A stretch of 64,000 nt of DNA from Burkholderiales bacterium (GCA_019634955.1 JAHCAK010000011.1:34799-98798); one strand, 5' to 3'; positions 51,473-60,704 are shown, counted from the stretch's first letter. The notes: generated from the letters alone by a model not told the origin. Numbers and translations: made by a program.

Positions 51473-52531
51473 ATGGCGGCGATGGCAACCGACCTCGACC
51501 AGCTGCGCGCCAGCCTTCGCGACCTCGGGGCGAAGCCCTGCCACGAGCGGCGCGTGCTGCGCGCGTGGACGCTCGGCAAGCCCCTCGATCACGGCCCGCG
51601 CGCCGCGGAAGCCTGGCTGCCGCTCGCGTTGCGCCGGGCGCTGCCGTCGCTCGCGGCCGGGTGGGAGGGGCTCGCCCGCGTCCATTCGCGCCATGACAGC
51701 GCGGACGCGACCGCCTCGCGCCTGCTGGTGGCGCTCGCCGACGGGCAGATGGTGGAGGCGGTGCTGCTGCCGCGCGGGGGCCTGTGCGTCTCCTCGCAGG
51801 TGGGCTGCGCCGTGGGCTGCACCTTCTGCATGACGGGCCGCACGGGCCTCGCGCGACAGCTCGGCAGCGCGGAGATCGTGGCGCAGGTGGCCGCCGCGCG
51901 GCGCATCCGCGAAGTGAGGAAGGTCGTCTTCATGGGCATGGGCGAGCCTTCCCACAACCTCGAGGCCGTGATGGAAGCGATCGAGTGGCTGGGCACCGAG
52001 GGCGCGATCGGCCACAAGAATCTCGTCTTCTCCACCGTGGGCGACCGGCGCGCCTTCGAGCGGCTGCCGCAGGGGCCGGTGAAGCCGGCGCTGGCGCTCT
52101 CGCTCCACTCGACGAACGCCGCGGTGCGCGAGCGGTTGCTTCCGCGCGCCCCGCGCATCGACCCGGCGGAGCTGGTCGAGCGCGGCGAAGCCTACGCCCG
52201 CGCGACGGGCTATCCCATCCAGTACCAGTGGACGCTGCTCGCGGGCGTGAACGACGGCGACGACGAGGTGGAAGGCATCGCGCGCCTGCTCGCCGGGAAG
52301 TACGCCGTGATGAACCTCATCCGCTTCAACCCGGTCGAGGGAACGGGCCACGCGCGCGTGGGCGCGGAACGCACCGCCGAGATCGTGTCGCGCCTGAACC
52401 GGCGCGGCATCCTCACGAAGCTGCGGGATTCGGCAGGCCAGGACGTGGAGGGCGGCTGCGGGCAGCTTCGCGCCCGAGCCGCTCGTGCTCGGCCTGTTTC
52501 CTTTGCTGCCACCACGCCGTCATCGCCCTGA
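51473..52531 (+). CDS. RlmN/Cfr-family radical SAM methyltransferase
   Basis: 352 residues from ATG 51473 (349 from ATG 51482). The radical SAM cluster is C109-AVG-C113-TF-C116 (51482 numbering; CxxxCxxC), with VGCAVGCTFCMTGRTGLARQL and FMGMGEPSHNLEAV as in RlmN. The C-terminal methyl-carrying Cys is in DVEGGCGQLRAR near 323. The N-terminal region is shorter than in RlmN, which starts with a longer helical domain. Expected target is an adenine in rRNA or tRNA. About 30 residues after the core are low-complexity and overlap an antisense gene. Confidence 0.88.
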   Translation: MAAMATDLDQLRASLRDLGAKPCHERRVLRAWTLGKPLDHGPRAAEAWLPLALRRALPSLAAGWEGLARVHSRHDSADATASRLLVALADGQMVEAVLLPRGGLCVSSQVGCAVGCTFCMTGRTGLARQLGSAEIVAQVAAARRIREVRKVVFMGMGEPSHNLEAVMEAIEWLGTEGAIGHKNLVFSTVGDRRAFERLPQGPVKPALALSLHSTNAAVRERLLPRAPRIDPAELVERGEAYARATGYPIQYQWTLLAGVNDGDDEVEGIARLLAGKYAVMNLIRFNPVEGTGHARVGAERTAEIVSRLNRRGILTKLRDSAGQDVEGGCGQLRARAARARPVSFAATTPSSP

Positions 52532-52793
52532 AGCTGCCGCCGAACTTGCGCGCCTTGAGCTCGTTGGTGGCGTGCTGGCACGCCGCCATCGGGGTCGCGA
52601 GCACGCCCTCGGTGGTGGCGGCGTAGTCGCAGTGCCAGAACGCCTGCTCCAGCGCGGCGATCTCGGCGGCTTCCTCGGCCGCCATCTCCGGGCGCTCCGG
52701 GCTGGCGCACGCTGCGCCGACCGCGATGGCGAGCGCGGCGCCCGCCAGCCGGGCGATGCCTGCGGTGATGCGTGCTGCGCCTGCGCTTTCCAT
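52413..52793 (-). CDS. Small exported protein of unknown function
   Basis: 126 residues with a signal peptide (about 12-29, LAGAALAIAVGAACA); a lipobox is not convincing because the -3 position is Gly. The core, EQAFWHCDYAATTEGVLATPMAACQHATNELKARKFGGSF, contains two conserved-looking Cys (HCDY and AACQ) about 25 residues apart, which could form a disulfide. It overlaps the RlmN-like gene tail to tail by 119 bases. The C-terminal 25 residues are charged and Pro-rich. Confidence 0.65.
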   Translation of the reverse strand: MESAGAARITAGIARLAGAALAIAVGAACASPERPEMAAEEAAEIAALEQAFWHCDYAATTEGVLATPMAACQHATNELKARKFGGSFRAMTAWWQQRKQAEHERLGREAARSRPPRPGLPNPAAS

Positions 52794-52854
52794 GGGCCCC
52801 TCCCGCGCCCATGGTCGCAGACGCGGGCGGGATTGGCCAGCTTTCCGGCAGGAC

Positions 52855-52938
52855 TCAGGCGCCCGCGACGATGAAGAGCAGAACCAACACGAGCAGCAGG
52901 CCGAGGACGGGGCCGTAGTCGCGGTCGTTGTCGTTCAT
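52855..52938 (-). CDS. 27-residue single-helix membrane peptide at the end of the RND operon
   Basis: MNDNDRDYGPVLGLLLVLV continues as a hydrophobic helix to the C-terminus (LLFIVAGA). The ATG at 52938 shares a base with the outer-membrane-channel gene stop (TGATG). The polar N-terminus (DNDRDYG) and pure Leu/Val helix are typical of small pump-associated proteins such as AcrZ (KdpF size), but there is no sequence match. Translation coupling makes a real peptide plausible. Confidence 0.6.
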   Translation of the reverse strand: MNDNDRDYGPVLGLLLVLVLLFIVAGA

Positions 52939-54329
52939 CACGCGCCTCCCCAGCCGCCGCCCAGGGCGCGCACGAGGCCGACGGTGGCCTGGTACTGCGC
53001 CGCGCGCACCTGCAGCGCCTGCCGGCGGTTGCCGAGCTCGATGCGCCGCGCGTCGAGGAGCTCGAGCTGGCTCACGAATCCGCCGAGGTAGCGCGCGTTG
53101 GAGAGATCGGTGGCGCGGGCCGCCGCGTCCACGGCGCGCGCCTGCGCCCGGGACTGGCTCGCGAGCAGGCGCAGCGCCGAGAGCTGGTCCTCCACCTCGC
53201 GAAGCGACACGAGCACCTGCTCGCGGTAACGCGCGATCGCCTCGTCGAGGCGCGCGGTGGCGTCCTGCACGCCCGCCTCGCGTCGGCCGCCGTCGAGCAC
53301 CGGCAGCGACAGCAGCGCGCCCACGCCCCAGGCGCGCGCCGACCACTTGAGGAGGTCCGAGAGCCCGGCGGAGGCGTAGCCGCCGTCGGCGGTGAGCGCA
53401 ACGTCCGGGAACCAGGCGGCCTGGGCCACGCCCACGCGCTGGCGGGCGGCGAGCAGCGCGTCGCGGGCGGCCGAGACGTCGGGGCGCCTTGCCAGCACCG
53501 TGGCCGGGATGCCGGCGGGAATGGCCGGCAGCCGCGTCGTCCACTCGGCGGGCGCGAGCGCGAATCCCGAGGCGCTCTCGCCCACGAGGACGGCGAGCGC
53601 GTTCTCCAGCGCCGCGCGACGGCGGTCGAGGGCGAGCGCCTCGGACTCGGTCGCGGCGACTTCCGCGCGCGCCCTCGCGACGTCGAGTTCCGCCACGTCG
53701 CCGGCGCGGAACCGCCCCTCGGTGATCGCCAGCGTCTCGCGGTTCGCGGCGAGCGTGCCTTCGACGAGGCCGCGCTCGGCGTCCAGCGCGCGGATCGCGA
53801 GGTAGGCCTGCGCCACCTCGGCCTGCACGAGGAGCCGCGTGGCCTCCAGCAGGCCCTCGCGGGACCGCGCGTCGAGCGCCGCGGCGTCCGAGGCGCGGGC
53901 GAGCTTCCCCCACAGGTCGACCTCGTAGGAGAGGGCGGCGCCGGCCGTGGCCCGCGTGCTCGCGGGCGAAGGAGCGCCGTCGACGATGCCGCCGACGCGG
54001 GAGGCGCCGGCGTGCAGGCCCAGTTGCGGGGAGAGCGCCGCGCCGGCGGCGCCCGCGGCGGCGCGGGCCTGCGCGAGGCGCGCCGCGGCGACCTGGAGGG
54101 AGGCGTTGCCGCCGCCGGCCCGCGCGACGAGGTCGTCGAGCAACGGGTCGGCGAAGGCCTTCCACCATGGGCCTTGCGTTTGCGCTTCGTCGGCAGCGCC
54201 GGCCGGCTGCCCGCCTTCCTTGAAGTGCGCGGGAGGGGCGGGCAGGCGGCTTGCGTCGAGGGTGGGCGCCGTGGCGCAGCCGGCGATCGCGAGGGCGGTG
54301 AGCAGGGAGGCGAGTCTCATGGTCGTCAT
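52938..54329 (-). CDS. Outer-membrane efflux channel (NodT/OprM type lipoprotein)
   Basis: 463 residues from ATG 54329, which shares one base with the RND pump stop; a second ATG at 54320 would remove 3 residues. Lipobox AIAGC with Cys18. Two OEP repeats: PWWKAFADPLLDDLVARAGGGNASLQVAAARLAQARAA, then the symmetric RRPDVSAARDALLAARQRVGVAQAAWFPDVALTADGGY. It forms the TolC-like trimer exit duct of the tripartite pump. Confidence 0.93.
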   Translation of the reverse strand: MTTMRLASLLTALAIAGCATAPTLDASRLPAPPAHFKEGGQPAGAADEAQTQGPWWKAFADPLLDDLVARAGGGNASLQVAAARLAQARAAAGAAGAALSPQLGLHAGASRVGGIVDGAPSPASTRATAGAALSYEVDLWGKLARASDAAALDARSREGLLEATRLLVQAEVAQAYLAIRALDAERGLVEGTLAANRETLAITEGRFRAGDVAELDVARARAEVAATESEALALDRRRAALENALAVLVGESASGFALAPAEWTTRLPAIPAGIPATVLARRPDVSAARDALLAARQRVGVAQAAWFPDVALTADGGYASAGLSDLLKWSARAWGVGALLSLPVLDGGRREAGVQDATARLDEAIARYREQVLVSLREVEDQLSALRLLASQSRAQARAVDAAARATDLSNARYLGGFVSQLELLDARRIELGNRRQALQVRAAQYQATVGLVRALGGGWGGA

Positions 54330-57300
54330 CAGTCGGAAGCGCCGGCGAAGGCCTCGGCGTGCGGGACCTGGCCGTGCTGCTTGAGGGGGCGGTTTCCGGC
54401 GAGCGCGCGCAGCAGCACGTAGAACACCGGGGTGAGGATGAGGCCGAAGGCGGTCACGCCGATCATGCCGGCGAAGACGGCCACGCCCATGGCCTGGCGC
54501 ATCTCCGCGCCCGCGCCCGTGGCGAAGGCGAGCGGCAGCACGCCCATCACGAAGGCGGCCGAGGTCATGAGGATGGGCCGCAGGCGCAGGCGGCTCGCCT
54601 CGACGGCCGCCGCGAGCGGGCTCCTCCCGGCGAACTCGAGCTCGCGCGCGAATTCCACGATGAGGATCGCGTTCTTGGCCGACAGGCCCACGAGCACCAT
54701 GAGGCCGATCTGCGTGAAGATGTTGTTCTCGCCGCCGGCGAGCCACACGCCCGCCATCGCCGCGAAGAGCGCCAGCGGCACGATGAGGATGATGGAGAGC
54801 GGCAGCACGAGGCTCTCGTAGAGCGCGGCGAGCACCAGGAACACCAGCAGGACGGCGAGCGGGAAGATCCAGGTGGCCGAGTTGCCGGCGAGGATCTCCT
54901 GGTAGGTGAGCTCCGTCCATTCGTAGGCGATGCCCGGGGGCAGCGTCTCGGCGGCGATCCTCGCGACGGCCGCCTGCGCCTGGCCCGAGGAGAACCCGGG
55001 CGCCGGGCCGCCGTTCACGTCCGCGGAGAGGAAGCCGTTGTAGCGCATGGCGCGCTCGGGGCCGGCGGCCGGGCGCACGGCGAGCAGCGCCGAGAGCGGC
55101 ACCATCTCGCCCGTGGCCGAGCGCACCTTGAGGTGGCCCACGTCCTCGCCGCGCGCGCGGAACGGCGCGTCGGCCTGCACGCGCACGGAGTAGGTGCGGC
55201 CGAAGCGGTTGAAGTCGTTCACGTAGAGGCTGCCGAGGTAGATCTGCATCGTGTCGAACACCTCGGTCACCGGCACGCCCAGCTGCCGCGCCTTGGTGCG
55301 GTCGACGTCGGCGTGCAGCTGCGGCACGTTCGCCTGGTAGCTCGAGAAGACGCCGGCCAGCTCGGGCGCGGCCCACGCCTTGGCGAGGAAGGCCTTCGTG
55401 GCGCCGTCGAGCGCCTCGTAGCCGAGGGAGGCGCGGTCCTCGATCTGCAGCTTGAAGCCGCCGGTGGTGCCCAGCCCCTGCACGGGCGGGGGCGGGAAGA
55501 TGGCGATGAAGGCCTCGGGGATCGCGGCGAACTGGCGGTTGAGCGCCATGGCGATGGCGCCGCCGCTGCCGGCGGGGCCGCGGCGCTCGTCGAAGCCCTT
55601 GAGCGTCACGAACACGACGCCCGCGTTGGCGCTGTTGGTGAAGCCGTTGATGGAAAGGCCGGGGAAGGCGACGGCCGACTCCACGCCGGGGTGCTTCAGC
55701 GCGATCTCGCCCATCCGGCGGATCACCTCCTCGGTGCGGTCGAGCGTGGCCCCGTCGGGCAGCTGCGCGAAGCCCACGAGGTACTGCTTGTCCTGGCCGG
55801 GCACGAAGCCGCCGGGCACGGCCTTGAAGAGCCCCGCGGTGGCGAAGGCGATCGCGAGGTAGGCGCCCATGACGAGCGCCTTGCGCGAAAGCGCCGCCCC
55901 GAGGCTCGCCGTGTAGGCCGTCGTGCCGCGCCGGAACAGCCGGTCGAAGCCGCGGAAGATCCCCCCGAAGGCGCGGTCCATGAGGACGGTGAGCCGGTCG
56001 GGCGCGGCGCCCTTTTCCTTCAGGAGCAGCGCCGAGAGCGCGGGCGAGAGCGTGAGCGAATTCACCGCGGAGATGACGGTGGAGATCGCGATGGTGAGCG
56101 CGAACTGCCTGTAGAACTGGCCGGTGAGGCCCGAGATGAACGCCATCGGCACGAAGACCGCCACGAGCACGAGGGCGATGGCGATGATCGGGCCCGACAC
56201 CTCGCGCATCGCGCGGTAGGTGGCCTCGCGCGGGGAGAGGCCCGCCTCGATGTTCCGCTCGACGTTCTCCACCACCACGATCGCGTCGTCCACGACGATG
56301 CCGATGGCGAGCACCAGCCCGAAGAGGGAGAGCGCGTTGATCGAGAAGCCGAAGAGGTGCAGCACCGCGAAGGTGCCGACGACCGACACGGGGACGGCGA
56401 GCAGCGGGATGATCGAGGCTCTCCAGGTCTGCAGGAAGAGGATCACGACCAGCACCACGAGGGCCACGGCCTCCAGCAGGGTCGTCACCACCGCCTTGAT
56501 GGAGGCGCGCACGAACTGCGTGGGGTCGTAGACGATGCGGTAGTCCACGCCCTCGGGCATGCTTGCCCGGATGTCCGCCATGGTCGCGCGAACCTCGTCG
56601 GAGATGCGGATCGCGTTGGAGCCCGGGGCGGCGAAGATCGGGATCGCCACCGCCGGCTTGTTGTCCAGCAGCGAGCGCAGCGAGTAGTCGGCCGCGCCCA
56701 GCTCGAGGCGCGCCACGTCGCGAAGCCGCGTCACCGCGCCGCCGGCGTCGGCCTTCACGATGATGTCGCCGAACTCCTCCTCGGTGGCGAGGCGGCCCTG
56801 CGCGTTGATGGCGAGCTGCAGGTCCACGCCGGGCAGGCTGGGGGAGGCGCCCACGACGCCCGCGGCCGCCTGCACGTTCTGCTCGCGGATCGCGCGCACG
56901 ACGTCGCCCGCGGAGAGCCCGCGCTCGGCCACCTTGCGCGGGTCGAGCCACACGCGCATCGCGTAGTCGCCGGCGCCGAAGAGCTGCACCTGGCCCACGC
57001 CCTCGACGCGCGCGAGACGGTCCTTCACGTTGAGGACGGCATAGTTGCGCAGGTAGGTCATGTCGTAGCGCCCGTCGGGCGAGACGAGGTGCACGACCAT
57101 GGTGAGGTCGGTGGCGCCCTTGACGGTGGTCACGCCGAGGCGGCGCACCTCCTCGGGCAGGCGCGGCTCGGCTTGCGCGATGCGGTTCTGCACGAGCTGC
57201 TGCGCCTTGTCGGGGTCGGTGCCGAGGCGGAAGGTGACGGTGAGCGTGAGGCGGCCGTCGGTGGTCGCCTGGCTGCCCATGTAGAGCATGCCCTCGACGC

Positions 57301-57517
57301 CGTTCACGGCCTCCTCGAGCGGCGTGGCCACGGTCTCGGCGATCACCTTCGGGTTCGCGCCGGGGTACTGGGCCCGCACCACCACCGAGGGCGGCACCAC
57401 CTCCGGGTACTCCGCGATGGGCAGCCCGCGGATCGCGAGCAGGCCCGCGATCACGATGAGGAGCGAGAGCACGCCCGCGAAGATCGGGCGGTCGATGAAG
57501 AACTTGGAGAGGTTCAC
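54329..57517 (-). CDS. RND (HAE1/AcrB-type) multidrug efflux pump
   Basis: 1062 residues, full length. Proton relay DD pair in TM4 (LAIGIVVDDAIVVVENVERN, about residue 410). Starts MNLSKFFIDRPIFAGVLSLL, typical of AcrB. Large periplasmic loops (PGANPKVIAETVATPLEEAVNGVEGMLYM) and the final TM block (GVLPLAFATGAGAEMRQAMGVAVFAGMIGVT) are intact. It exports hydrophobic compounds driven by protons. It follows the adaptor gene by 11 bases. Confidence 0.95.
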   Translation of the reverse strand: MNLSKFFIDRPIFAGVLSLLIVIAGLLAIRGLPIAEYPEVVPPSVVVRAQYPGANPKVIAETVATPLEEAVNGVEGMLYMGSQATTDGRLTLTVTFRLGTDPDKAQQLVQNRIAQAEPRLPEEVRRLGVTTVKGATDLTMVVHLVSPDGRYDMTYLRNYAVLNVKDRLARVEGVGQVQLFGAGDYAMRVWLDPRKVAERGLSAGDVVRAIREQNVQAAAGVVGASPSLPGVDLQLAINAQGRLATEEEFGDIIVKADAGGAVTRLRDVARLELGAADYSLRSLLDNKPAVAIPIFAAPGSNAIRISDEVRATMADIRASMPEGVDYRIVYDPTQFVRASIKAVVTTLLEAVALVVLVVILFLQTWRASIIPLLAVPVSVVGTFAVLHLFGFSINALSLFGLVLAIGIVVDDAIVVVENVERNIEAGLSPREATYRAMREVSGPIIAIALVLVAVFVPMAFISGLTGQFYRQFALTIAISTVISAVNSLTLSPALSALLLKEKGAAPDRLTVLMDRAFGGIFRGFDRLFRRGTTAYTASLGAALSRKALVMGAYLAIAFATAGLFKAVPGGFVPGQDKQYLVGFAQLPDGATLDRTEEVIRRMGEIALKHPGVESAVAFPGLSINGFTNSANAGVVFVTLKGFDERRGPAGSGGAIAMALNRQFAAIPEAFIAIFPPPPVQGLGTTGGFKLQIEDRASLGYEALDGATKAFLAKAWAAPELAGVFSSYQANVPQLHADVDRTKARQLGVPVTEVFDTMQIYLGSLYVNDFNRFGRTYSVRVQADAPFRARGEDVGHLKVRSATGEMVPLSALLAVRPAAGPERAMRYNGFLSADVNGGPAPGFSSGQAQAAVARIAAETLPPGIAYEWTELTYQEILAGNSATWIFPLAVLLVFLVLAALYESLVLPLSIILIVPLALFAAMAGVWLAGGENNIFTQIGLMVLVGLSAKNAILIVEFARELEFAGRSPLAAAVEASRLRLRPILMTSAAFVMGVLPLAFATGAGAEMRQAMGVAVFAGMIGVTAFGLILTPVFYVLLRALAGNRPLKQHGQVPHAEAFAGASD

Positions 57518-57528
57518 GCCGGCTCCCT

Positions 57529-58725
57529 TCAGCCCTGCCGGGCGGCGAGGGTGGCCATCGGCGCCGGCTGGGGCGCCACCAGCGCGCCGGGGCGCACGCG
57601 CTGCAGGCCGTTCACGACGATGCGCTCGCCCGGGGCGAGCCCCCGGGTGACGATGCGCAGCCCGTCGACGGATGCGCCCAGCGAGACCTCGCGGTAGGCG
57701 GCCTTGTTGTCGTCGCCCACGACGAGCACGAACTTGCGGTCCTGGTCGGTGCCCACGGCGCGCTCGTTCACGAGGAGGGCGGGCACGGGCTTCGCGCGCC
57801 CGAGGCGAAGCTGCGCGAACTGGCCGGGCATGAGGGCGCCGCCGGGGTTGTCGAAGAGGGCGCGCACGCGCACGGTGCCGCTCTTCGCGTTGACCTGGTT
57901 GTCCACGAGCTGCAGCCGGCCGCGGTGGGGCGTGTCGTCGCCGGCGCCCGTGCCCATGAGGACCGGGATGCCGGCGAGCTTCGCAGGGGAGGCGGCCGAG
58001 CCCGGCACGTCGCCCAGCGCGCGCAGGACCGAGCGCTCGTCGGCGTCGAAGCTCGCGTAGATGGGGTCGACCGAGACCAGGGTCGTGAGGACCGGCGCCC
58101 CGGGGCCGGCGGCCACGAGGTTGCCCACGGTGACCTCCAGCCGGCCGACGCGGCCCGACACCGGCGCGCGCACCTGGGTGTAGCCGAGGGCGAGCCGCGC
58201 CGACTGCATCGCGGCTTCCGCGGCCCGGAGGTTCGCCTGCGCCTCGTCGCGCGCGTTGGCGCGCTGGTCGAGCTCGCGCTGGGCGATGGCGCGCTGCTCC
58301 CAGAGGCGCTGCGCGCGCTCGAACTCGCCCTTCGTGTACTCGGCGCGGGCGCGGGCCGCGGCCACCTGGGCCTGCGCCCGCTCGGCCTCGGCCGCGTAAG
58401 GCGCGGGGTCGATCGTGACGAGGAGGTCCCCCGCCTTCACGAGCGACCCCTCGCGGAAGTGCACGGCCTGCACGGCGCCGGCCACGCGGGAGCGGACGTC
58501 CACGCGGTCGACGGCCTCGAGGCGGCCGGAGTATTCGTCCCAGGTGGCGACGTCCGCCGACACGACGGCGGCGACCATCACGGGGACGGCGGCGGGCGCG
58601 GCGGCGGGCGCGGCGGCCCGGGAATCGCGCAGGGCGAGGGCGCCCGCGACGACGGCGGTGGCGGCGAACAGGGCGCCGATCGCGGTGGCGAGGCGGCGGC
58701 GCGTGACAGGCAGGGTAGAGTTCAT
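57529..58725 (-). CDS. RND periplasmic adaptor (membrane fusion protein)
   Basis: 398 residues. A signal/anchor segment (about 11-35) is followed by the lipoyl and barrel domains (VDVRSRVAGAVQAVHFREGSLVKAGDLLVTIDPAPYAAE) and a hairpin between (ERAQRLWEQRAIAQRELDQRANARDEAQANL). The second lipoyl half reads YTQVRAPVSGRVGRLEVTVGNLV. It bridges pump and channel. No lipobox cysteine in the signal region. It is the first gene of the RND operon, controlled from the shared promoter region. Confidence 0.93.
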   Translation of the reverse strand: MNSTLPVTRRRLATAIGALFAATAVVAGALALRDSRAAAPAAAPAAVPVMVAAVVSADVATWDEYSGRLEAVDRVDVRSRVAGAVQAVHFREGSLVKAGDLLVTIDPAPYAAEAERAQAQVAAARARAEYTKGEFERAQRLWEQRAIAQRELDQRANARDEAQANLRAAEAAMQSARLALGYTQVRAPVSGRVGRLEVTVGNLVAAGPGAPVLTTLVSVDPIYASFDADERSVLRALGDVPGSAASPAKLAGIPVLMGTGAGDDTPHRGRLQLVDNQVNAKSGTVRVRALFDNPGGALMPGQFAQLRLGRAKPVPALLVNERAVGTDQDRKFVLVVGDDNKAAYREVSLGASVDGLRIVTRGLAPGERIVVNGLQRVRPGALVAPQPAPMATLAARQG

Positions 58726-58747
58726 GTGCAGTCCCCAGGTATAAATG

Positions 58748-58816
58748 TAGTGAACGCTATTGAATTATGGGCGGACTTTAGGGTCCATCGACAGGCAGTG
58801 TCAAGAGATTTAATAT
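58748..58816. promoter_or_regulatory. Divergent RND/TetR promoters with imperfect operator
   Basis: For the pump (minus strand): TTGACA at 58804-58799, 18 bases, TAAAGT at 58780-58775. For the regulator (plus strand): TCGACA at 58788-58793, 17 bases, TAATAT at 58811-58816. An imperfect dyad TAGTGAACGCTA (58748-58759) lies just past the expected pump transcription start, where a TetR repressor would block it. A related half-site CGCTAT recurs at 58821-58826. Confidence 0.6.
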
Positions 58817-58824
58817 CGAGCGCT

Positions 58825-59520
58825 ATGAAAATCACCGCAAAACGCGCAAACGGCGGCATGGAATGCGCCTGCGAGGGGCCGGGCGCGCGCCGGCCGCGCG
58901 GCCGGCCGCGCTGTTTCGACCGGGCAGCGGCCCTCGAGGCGGCGATGGAGGTCTTCTGGCGCAAGGGTTTCGAGGCCACCTCGCTCGCCGACCTCACGGC
59001 GGCGATGGGCATCAATCCCCCCAGCCTCTACGCGGCCTTCGGCGACAAGGAGCGGCTCTTCCTCGAGGCGGCCGGGCACTACGAGGAGACGCGCTTCGCG
59101 CTCTGCCCCTACACCGAAGAGCCCACCGCGCGGGCCGCGGTGGAGCGCCTGCTCGCGCACCTGGCCGACGAATTGCCCTCGGCCGAGCACCCCGGGTGCC
59201 TCATGGTGATGACGATGGCGATCTCCGGGGCCTCGCAGGAGCTGAAGGACGCGCTGGAGAAGCTTCGCGCCGAGGTGCGCGGGCGCTTCCGGGCGCGCAT
59301 CGAGCGCGGCATCCGGGAGGGCGACGTGCCCGCCGGCACCGACGCCGCCGCCCTCACCGACTTCTACGGCGCCGTCATCTCCGGCATGGCGCTGCAGGCG
59401 CGCGCCGGCGCGGGGCGCAAGTCGATGCGCGCCGCCGCCGGGCAGGCGCTCTCGCTCTTCCCGCCCGTGCAGGCGCGCCGCGCGCCCGCGCGGGGCAAGG
59501 GGCAACGCGCTTCCCGCTGA
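58825..59520 (+). CDS. TetR/AcrR-family repressor of the RND operon
   Basis: 231 residues from ATG 58825, which lies only 8 bases after its -10 box; the next in-frame ATG (58858) is an alternative. HTH at about 33-75 (ALEAAMEVFWRKGFEATSLADLTAAMGINPPSLYAAFGDKERLF). Ligand domain about 90-210 with LMVMTMAISGASQELKDALEKLRAEVRGRF. It probably represses the divergent RND operon and itself, relieved by pump substrates. Confidence 0.9.
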   Translation: MKITAKRANGGMECACEGPGARRPRGRPRCFDRAAALEAAMEVFWRKGFEATSLADLTAAMGINPPSLYAAFGDKERLFLEAAGHYEETRFALCPYTEEPTARAAVERLLAHLADELPSAEHPGCLMVMTMAISGASQELKDALEKLRAEVRGRFRARIERGIREGDVPAGTDAAALTDFYGAVISGMALQARAGAGRKSMRAAAGQALSLFPPVQARRAPARGKGQRASR

Positions 59521-59576
59521 GTCCTTGTCGAGGTGTGGCATGGGACCTCCGCAAATCGCGAAGGCCGCAGGTTCAG

Positions 59577-59595
59577 CCTTCCCATGATGGGAAGG
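59577..59595. repeat. Short hairpin between TetR and the next gene
   Basis: CCTTCCCATGATGGGAAGG reads the same on both strands apart from the middle base (9-base arms, effectively a 7-base stem with a 5-base loop). It lies between a plus gene (ends 59520) and a convergent minus gene (ends 59609), where a bidirectional terminator might be expected, but no T tract follows on either strand. Confidence 0.4.
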
Positions 59596-59608
59596 TCAAG
59601 GGCCGGGT

Positions 59609-59944
59609 TCAGGCCGCGCAGCCCCACTCGGCGACGGCGCGCCGGGCGGCCGCCGGCGTATAGAAGTAGCCGTGGCGCTCATAGCCCGGCGTGAGGCTCG
59701 CGCGCGCGGCCAGCACGCGCCCGCAGTCGGAGCGCACCACGACGAGTTCCTCGGGCAGGCCGTCCAGCACGTGGCCCGTGGCGGGCGACCCGTCGGCGTG
59801 GCGCGACGGGTAGGTCATGCAGGTCACGCAGTCGAAGAAGGCCGGCTCGAATCCCGCGGCGTGCAGCGCCTCGCGGCCCTCCGAGAGGTTGGCCTGCAAC
59901 ACCAGCGTCTTCGCCAGCCATTCGCTGCCTGCGAGCTTGCCCAT
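59609..59944 (-). CDS. Hypothetical protein with CVTC motif
   Basis: 111 residues, no signal peptide. One CxxC (FFDCVTCMTYPSR) plus DCGRV and a C-terminal GCAA give three more cysteines, which could bind metal or serve redox. No family is recognised. It is a monocistronic minus-strand gene with a 172-base 5' spacer that shows no clear promoter. Confidence 0.6.
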   Translation of the reverse strand: MGKLAGSEWLAKTLVLQANLSEGREALHAAGFEPAFFDCVTCMTYPSRHADGSPATGHVLDGLPEELVVVRSDCGRVLAARASLTPGYERHGYFYTPAAARRAVAEWGCAA

Positions 59945-60116
59945 CGTCGTTCCCCGCCAGCGGGGCCTCGTGTCTTCGATGGGGCCAGTCTCCGCGCGGC
60001 CGGGGCGCGGCGCTGTGAGCCACTTCTCTTTCGCGGGCGCGCGGATTACGGCTGCAGCCGACGGGCGGTGGCCGCGCGGCGACGAAGGGTGGCGTGTTGC
60101 GGGTGAAACCCGCGGC

Positions 60117-60683
60117 TCAGCGCGGCGGGACGGGATCGGCGGCCGGCCAGTCGGTGGCGCCCACGCGCTTCAGGTCCATCTCGAAGATGCGCTGCGGCTC
60201 CTGGCCGGGGACGAGGCGCTCGCCCACCTCGCGAAAGGAATCGCCCTTGACGGTGGCGGTGTAGCGGACGATCGCGCCGGGGCCGGCCGGCATCTCCCAC
60301 TGGAAGCCGTCCGCGGTCACCACGAGGGGGAACTCCCCGGTGCGGCCCATGGCCCAGGACTTCATGGTGTAGGCCTGCCGCGCCGGGTCGTAGGAGATCA
60401 CGCCGAGCGCGTTGAAGCCCACGCTGCCGTCCTCGCGGTAGCCGCGGCCCTCGACCACCTTCACCGCGCCGTCGAGGAAGGGGCCGGCGCGCTCGGTCTG
60501 CGTGAGCGCGATGCGCACGCCCCCGGGCTGCAGCGTCCATGCCGGGCCGCGCCACACGCCGTTCATCGCGGCGAGCGCCTTCATCGCCTCCTTCTGCGCG
60601 GCGAGGAGGGCGGCCGGGTCGGGCGGCATCTGGGCCGATGCCGGGAGGAGGAAGAGCGCGGCGGCGAGGGCGGCGAGGCGCAT
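60117..60683 (-). CDS. DUF1579-like exported protein
   Basis: 188 residues with a signal peptide (MRLAALAAALFLLPASAQ). The body has a lipocalin-like barrel pattern starting LAAMNGVWRGPAWTLQPGG, with FNALGVISYDPARQAYTMKSWAM, like DUF1579 and related START/lipocalin-fold proteins. It probably binds a hydrophobic ligand in the periplasm. Function is unknown. It lies 21 bases downstream of the spermidine-synthase-like gene in the same direction. Confidence 0.75.
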   Translation of the reverse strand: MRLAALAAALFLLPASAQMPPDPAALLAAQKEAMKALAAMNGVWRGPAWTLQPGGVRIALTQTERAGPFLDGAVKVVEGRGYREDGSVGFNALGVISYDPARQAYTMKSWAMGRTGEFPLVVTADGFQWEMPAGPGAIVRYTATVKGDSFREVGERLVPGQEPQRIFEMDLKRVGATDWPAADPVPPR

Positions 60684-60704
60684 GCGGGTTCTCCGGTCGG
60701 GAAG

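Noticed and set aside
59577..59595. Rho-independent terminator between TetR and the 59609 gene
   Set aside because: The hairpin is symmetric but no T-rich tract follows on either strand, so it is listed only as a repeat.
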